NCBI RefSeq assembly: GCF_001570485.1
Contig: NZ_BCTA01000028.1
Coordinates: 186,001-250,000 of the forward strand
Origin: Mycolicibacterium novocastrense
Lineage (GTDB): Bacteria > Actinomycetota > Actinomycetes > Mycobacteriales > Mycobacteriaceae
Reading direction: 5' to 3'
Length of the DNA stretch: 64,000 nt
The position numbers and the translations under genes were made by a program. Below the pieces are notes generated by a model. The model was not told the origin of the DNA, did no database searches, and was given only the letters and a program-made list of their open reading frames with translations. Of the stretch, positions 62,055 through 64,000 are shown one piece after another (the stretch's first letter is position 1; each line of letters begins with the position of its first letter).

Positions 62055-63112
62055 GCCGCAGAACCGACCGCTTCGGCCAGTGAGCCGAAGCCCCCCTCGT
62101 GAAGGCGGCGGGCGATTCCATCGTGGATGCCCTTGGCCCACAGCCCGCCGCCGTACACGAACCCGGTGTAGCCCTGCAGCAGTGACGCGCCCGAGGTGAT
62201 CCGGTCCCACGCGTCGTCGGCGGTTTCGATGCCGCCGACACTGACCAGCACCAGCCGGTCCCCGACGCGGCGATAGAGCCTGCGCAGCACCTCGACCGAA
62301 CGACCGGCCACCGGCCGCCCGGAGATCCCGCCCGGCCCCAGTTCGTCGAGGCCGGGGGTGGCCAAGCCGTCACGCGACACCGTCGTATTGGTGGCCACGA
62401 TGCCTGCCAGACCGAGATCCACTGCCAGATCGGCGATTTCGTCGACGTCTTCGTCGGAAAGGTCCGGTGCGATCTTCACCAGCACCGGTGTCGAGGTCTC
62501 CGCGAGCACGGCGGTCAGGATCGGCCGCAACGACGAAACCGCCTGCAGGTCGCGCAGCCCCGGCGTGTTCGGTGAGCTGACGTTGACCACCACGAACGCG
62601 GCGAGTGGCCCCAACAGGCGAGCCGATGTCGCGTAATCCTGCACCGCCGCCTCCGGTGGCGTGACCTTCGTCTTGCCGATGTTCACCCCTATCGGGACAT
62701 CGGGCAGGTGCCGCGCCAACCTTACCGCCAGTTCACCCGCACCGTGGTTGTTGAAGCCCATCCGGTTCAACAGCGCATGGTCGTCGGGCAGGCGGAACAT
62801 CCTCGGCTTCGGATTGCCGGGCTGGGCCTCCGCTGTCACGGTGCCCACCTCGGCGTACCCGAATCCGAGCGCGCCCCAGGTGTGCAGTCCGCTGCCGTTC
62901 TTGTCGAACCCCGCCGCCAGGCCCAGCGGTCCCGGGAAGCGGACGCCGAAGACCGTGCTCGCCAATACCGGATCGCGGGGCCCCAACCACCGTCTCAACG
63001 CGCGCCTGGTCCACGGCGGATAGGTGACGGCTCGCAGAACCGCGAACACCCAGGTGTGAATCCGTTCGGGCGCAACGAGAAACAGCGTCCGCCGCAGTGT
63101 GCGGTAGATCAT
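62051..63112 (-). CDS. pyrD: Dihydroorotate dehydrogenase (quinone), class 2
   Basis: 353 residues. [10 protein letters not shown] (FMN phosphate side), [36 protein letters not shown] with the catalytic Ser, [19 protein letters not shown] and [14 protein letters not shown] make a complete class 2 PyrD. An N-terminal amphipathic helix ([19 protein letters not shown]) binds the membrane. It oxidises dihydroorotate to orotate in pyrimidine synthesis, reducing quinone. The ATG at 63112 starts just after the DUF5703 stop. Confidence 0.95.
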   Translation of the reverse strand: MIYRTLRRTLFLVAPERIHTWVFAVLRAVTYPPWTRRALRRWLGPRDPVLASTVFGVRFPGPLGLAAGFDKNGSGLHTWGALGFGYAEVGTVTAEAQPGNPKPRMFRLPDDHALLNRMGFNNHGAGELAVRLARHLPDVPIGVNIGKTKVTPPEAAVQDYATSARLLGPLAAFVVVNVSSPNTPGLRDLQAVSSLRPILTAVLAETSTPVLVKIAPDLSDEDVDEIADLAVDLGLAGIVATNTTVSRDGLATPGLDELGPGGISGRPVAGRSVEVLRRLYRRVGDRLVLVSVGGIETADDAWDRITSGASLLQGYTGFVYGGGLWAKGIHDGIARRLHEGGFGSLAEAVGSAA

Positions 63113-63116
63113 CGGA

Positions 63117-63386
63117 TCACTGTGCGGGCTGCTCGGGGGCATCCATCCGACTGGCCGCGGTTTTCTTGCGGCGCAGCAACACCCGTCGCGAACCGTCGGT
63201 GTAGAGCCTGACGCGGGTGAGTTCCCAACCGCGGTATTCGGCCTCGATCGACAACCGCGTCGAGGCGCTGATCCGCGTCACGTCCGGCGGCAGTCGCAGC
63301 GGAATCCATTCGTAGTCGTCTGAAAGGTCGGCCTTGACGGCGTCCTCCCAAGCCGCTGGCATCCGTCCGCGGTGAAGTGCGCTCAT
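63117..63386 (-). CDS. DUF5703-family protein
   Basis: 89 residues. [51 protein letters not shown] is a small beta-rich domain as in mycobacterial DUF5703 proteins found beside pyrD. Function unknown. Its start overlaps the stop of the LppL-like gene (4 nt), and pyrD follows 4 nt after its stop, so the three form one operon. Confidence 0.8.
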   Translation of the reverse strand: MSALHRGRMPAAWEDAVKADLSDDYEWIPLRLPPDVTRISASTRLSIEAEYRGWELTRVRLYTDGSRRVLLRRKKTAASRMDAPEQPAQ

Positions 63387-64000
63387 GCGTGCGCTTTCGC
63401 CGCGTCGACGATCACCTGCACACCCGCTCCCGATCCGGACACCACATACAGCGTGCCAGAGGATTCGTCGAATGCCAGGGAGTTCGGTTGCTGCACGGTT
63501 CGATATCGCACCTTCTCGACGGGGATGCCGGTGGCCAAATCGTAGCCAACGACCTCGTTCGCCGCTGTCTGCGACACCCAGGCCAACGTCGACGACACGG
63601 CAAGGCCGTAGGGGGCACCGCGCACCGGATACCGCTGACGCAGGATCAGCGGGTCGGTGCCGAAGACCAGCAGTCCCTCGCCCCGGGTATCGGCCACCAG
63701 CACGCGACCGACCGGGTCGGCGACCATCGTCGTCGCCCCCTCACCCGCCCGCAGCGCCTGCGCCTGTTCCTCACCGTTCTCGGTGAGCGCCGTCACCGAT
63801 GTCTGGGCGCGGTCGAGCACGACGGTGGTGTTTCCTTGTGTGACAAGAGCATCCACGCGGGCGAAGATCTTCAGCTCGGCGGCGACGGCGGTGTCCGAGC
63901 CCAACGTGTAGACGGCGCCGTCGGCGCTGCCCAGCACCAGCCGGCCGTCCGCGCGCCGGGCGATCGCGGTGAACTCGGTGTCGGGCAGGCCCTCGACCTC
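63383..64000 (-). CDS. LppL-like beta-propeller lipoprotein, C-terminal part (runs off window)
   Basis: About 205 codons are visible. Repeated strands of the form DGAVYTLG, GRVLVADTRGEGLLVFGTDPL, AWVSQTAANEVVGYDLATGIPVEKV and SLAFDESSGTLYVVSGSG are typical of a YncE-like beta propeller. By position it corresponds to LppL next to pyrD in mycobacteria; the lipoprotein signal is outside the window. Operon with DUF5703 and pyrD. Confidence 0.8.
   Translation of the reverse strand, partial: EVEGLPDTEFTAIARRADGRLVLGSADGAVYTLGSDTAVAAELKIFARVDALVTQGNTTVVLDRAQTSVTALTENGEEQAQALRAGEGATTMVADPVGRVLVADTRGEGLLVFGTDPLILRQRYPVRGAPYGLAVSSTLAWVSQTAANEVVGYDLATGIPVEKVRYRTVQQPNSLAFDESSGTLYVVSGSGAGVQVIVDAAKAHA

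Noticed and set aside
1..64000. CRISPR array
   Set aside because: No regularly spaced direct repeats with unique spacers of CRISPR size were seen; the only array (54378-54478) has 10-bp spacing.

Overview
The window looks like chromosome of a high-GC actinobacterium, most likely a Mycobacterium/Mycolicibacterium relative. The right end (about 59.9-64.0 kb) carries an M20 peptidase, a PEBP/YbhB protein, pyrD, a DUF5703 protein and an LppL-like protein, which recalls the Rv2137c-Rv2141c neighbourhood of M. tuberculosis. Many GTG starts, TetR regulators, an F420-type oxidoreductase, an NDMA-type alcohol dehydrogenase and dense acyl-CoA metabolism fit the same group. This placement comes from gene content, not from a database search.

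From 0 to 43.8 kb the window is catabolic. (a) 0-4.8 kb: a zinc alcohol dehydrogenase and thiolase-like pair, a thioesterase, an alpha/beta hydrolase and two TetR regulators. (b) 4.8-8.9 kb: a CYP153-type alkane hydroxylase operon (ferredoxin, P450, ferredoxin reductase) with a divergent AraC-type regulator. (c) 9.1-24.2 kb: a tightly coupled forward operon (thiolase, DUF35/OB-fold, LLM oxidoreductase, four MaoC-like proteins, enoyl-CoA hydratase, TIGR03084, AtuA) facing a reverse operon (biotin-dependent carboxylase beta and alpha, acyl-CoA dehydrogenase, acyl-CoA ligase) and a TetR. Together they resemble a rearranged acyclic-terpene (Atu) or beta-methyl-branched acyl-CoA pathway. (d) 24.6-34.5 kb: three Baeyer-Villiger-type flavin monooxygenases with a lipase-like esterase, an SDR, a ferritin-like protein, a PF10118-like protein and two TetR regulators with clear palindromic operators. 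(e) 34.6-43.8 kb: a P450, a transglutaminase-like protein, acyl-CoA ligase, two acyl-CoA dehydrogenases, a BtrH/DUF4872-like protein, an SCP2-like protein and a zinc alcohol dehydrogenase.

From 43.8 to 59.8 kb the window is mobile and defensive. An intact IS3-family element lies beside an older, broken IS3 transposase. Next comes a degenerate tRNA-Lys(CUU)-like 3' half, a possible attachment scar. Then follow a type IV (AbiE-like) toxin-antitoxin pair with an 11-bp inverted-repeat operator, and a CBASS anti-phage operon: patatin phospholipase, CD-NTase ending in glycine, Cap2 E2-E1 fusion, and an unknown 80-residue protein where Cap3 is usually found.

From about 52.4 kb an actinomycete integrative and conjugative element follows: HD hydrolase, NUDIX, HTH-DUF5919/PLD-like regulator, Pra-like activator, FtsK/TraB translocase, HUH replication initiator, a small ORF and a large serine recombinase. 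The recombinase reading frame ends inside an intact tRNA-Leu(GAG) gene. A helically phased array of about ten heptamer repeats lies upstream of the Pra-like gene. To the right of the tRNA the conserved chromosome begins.
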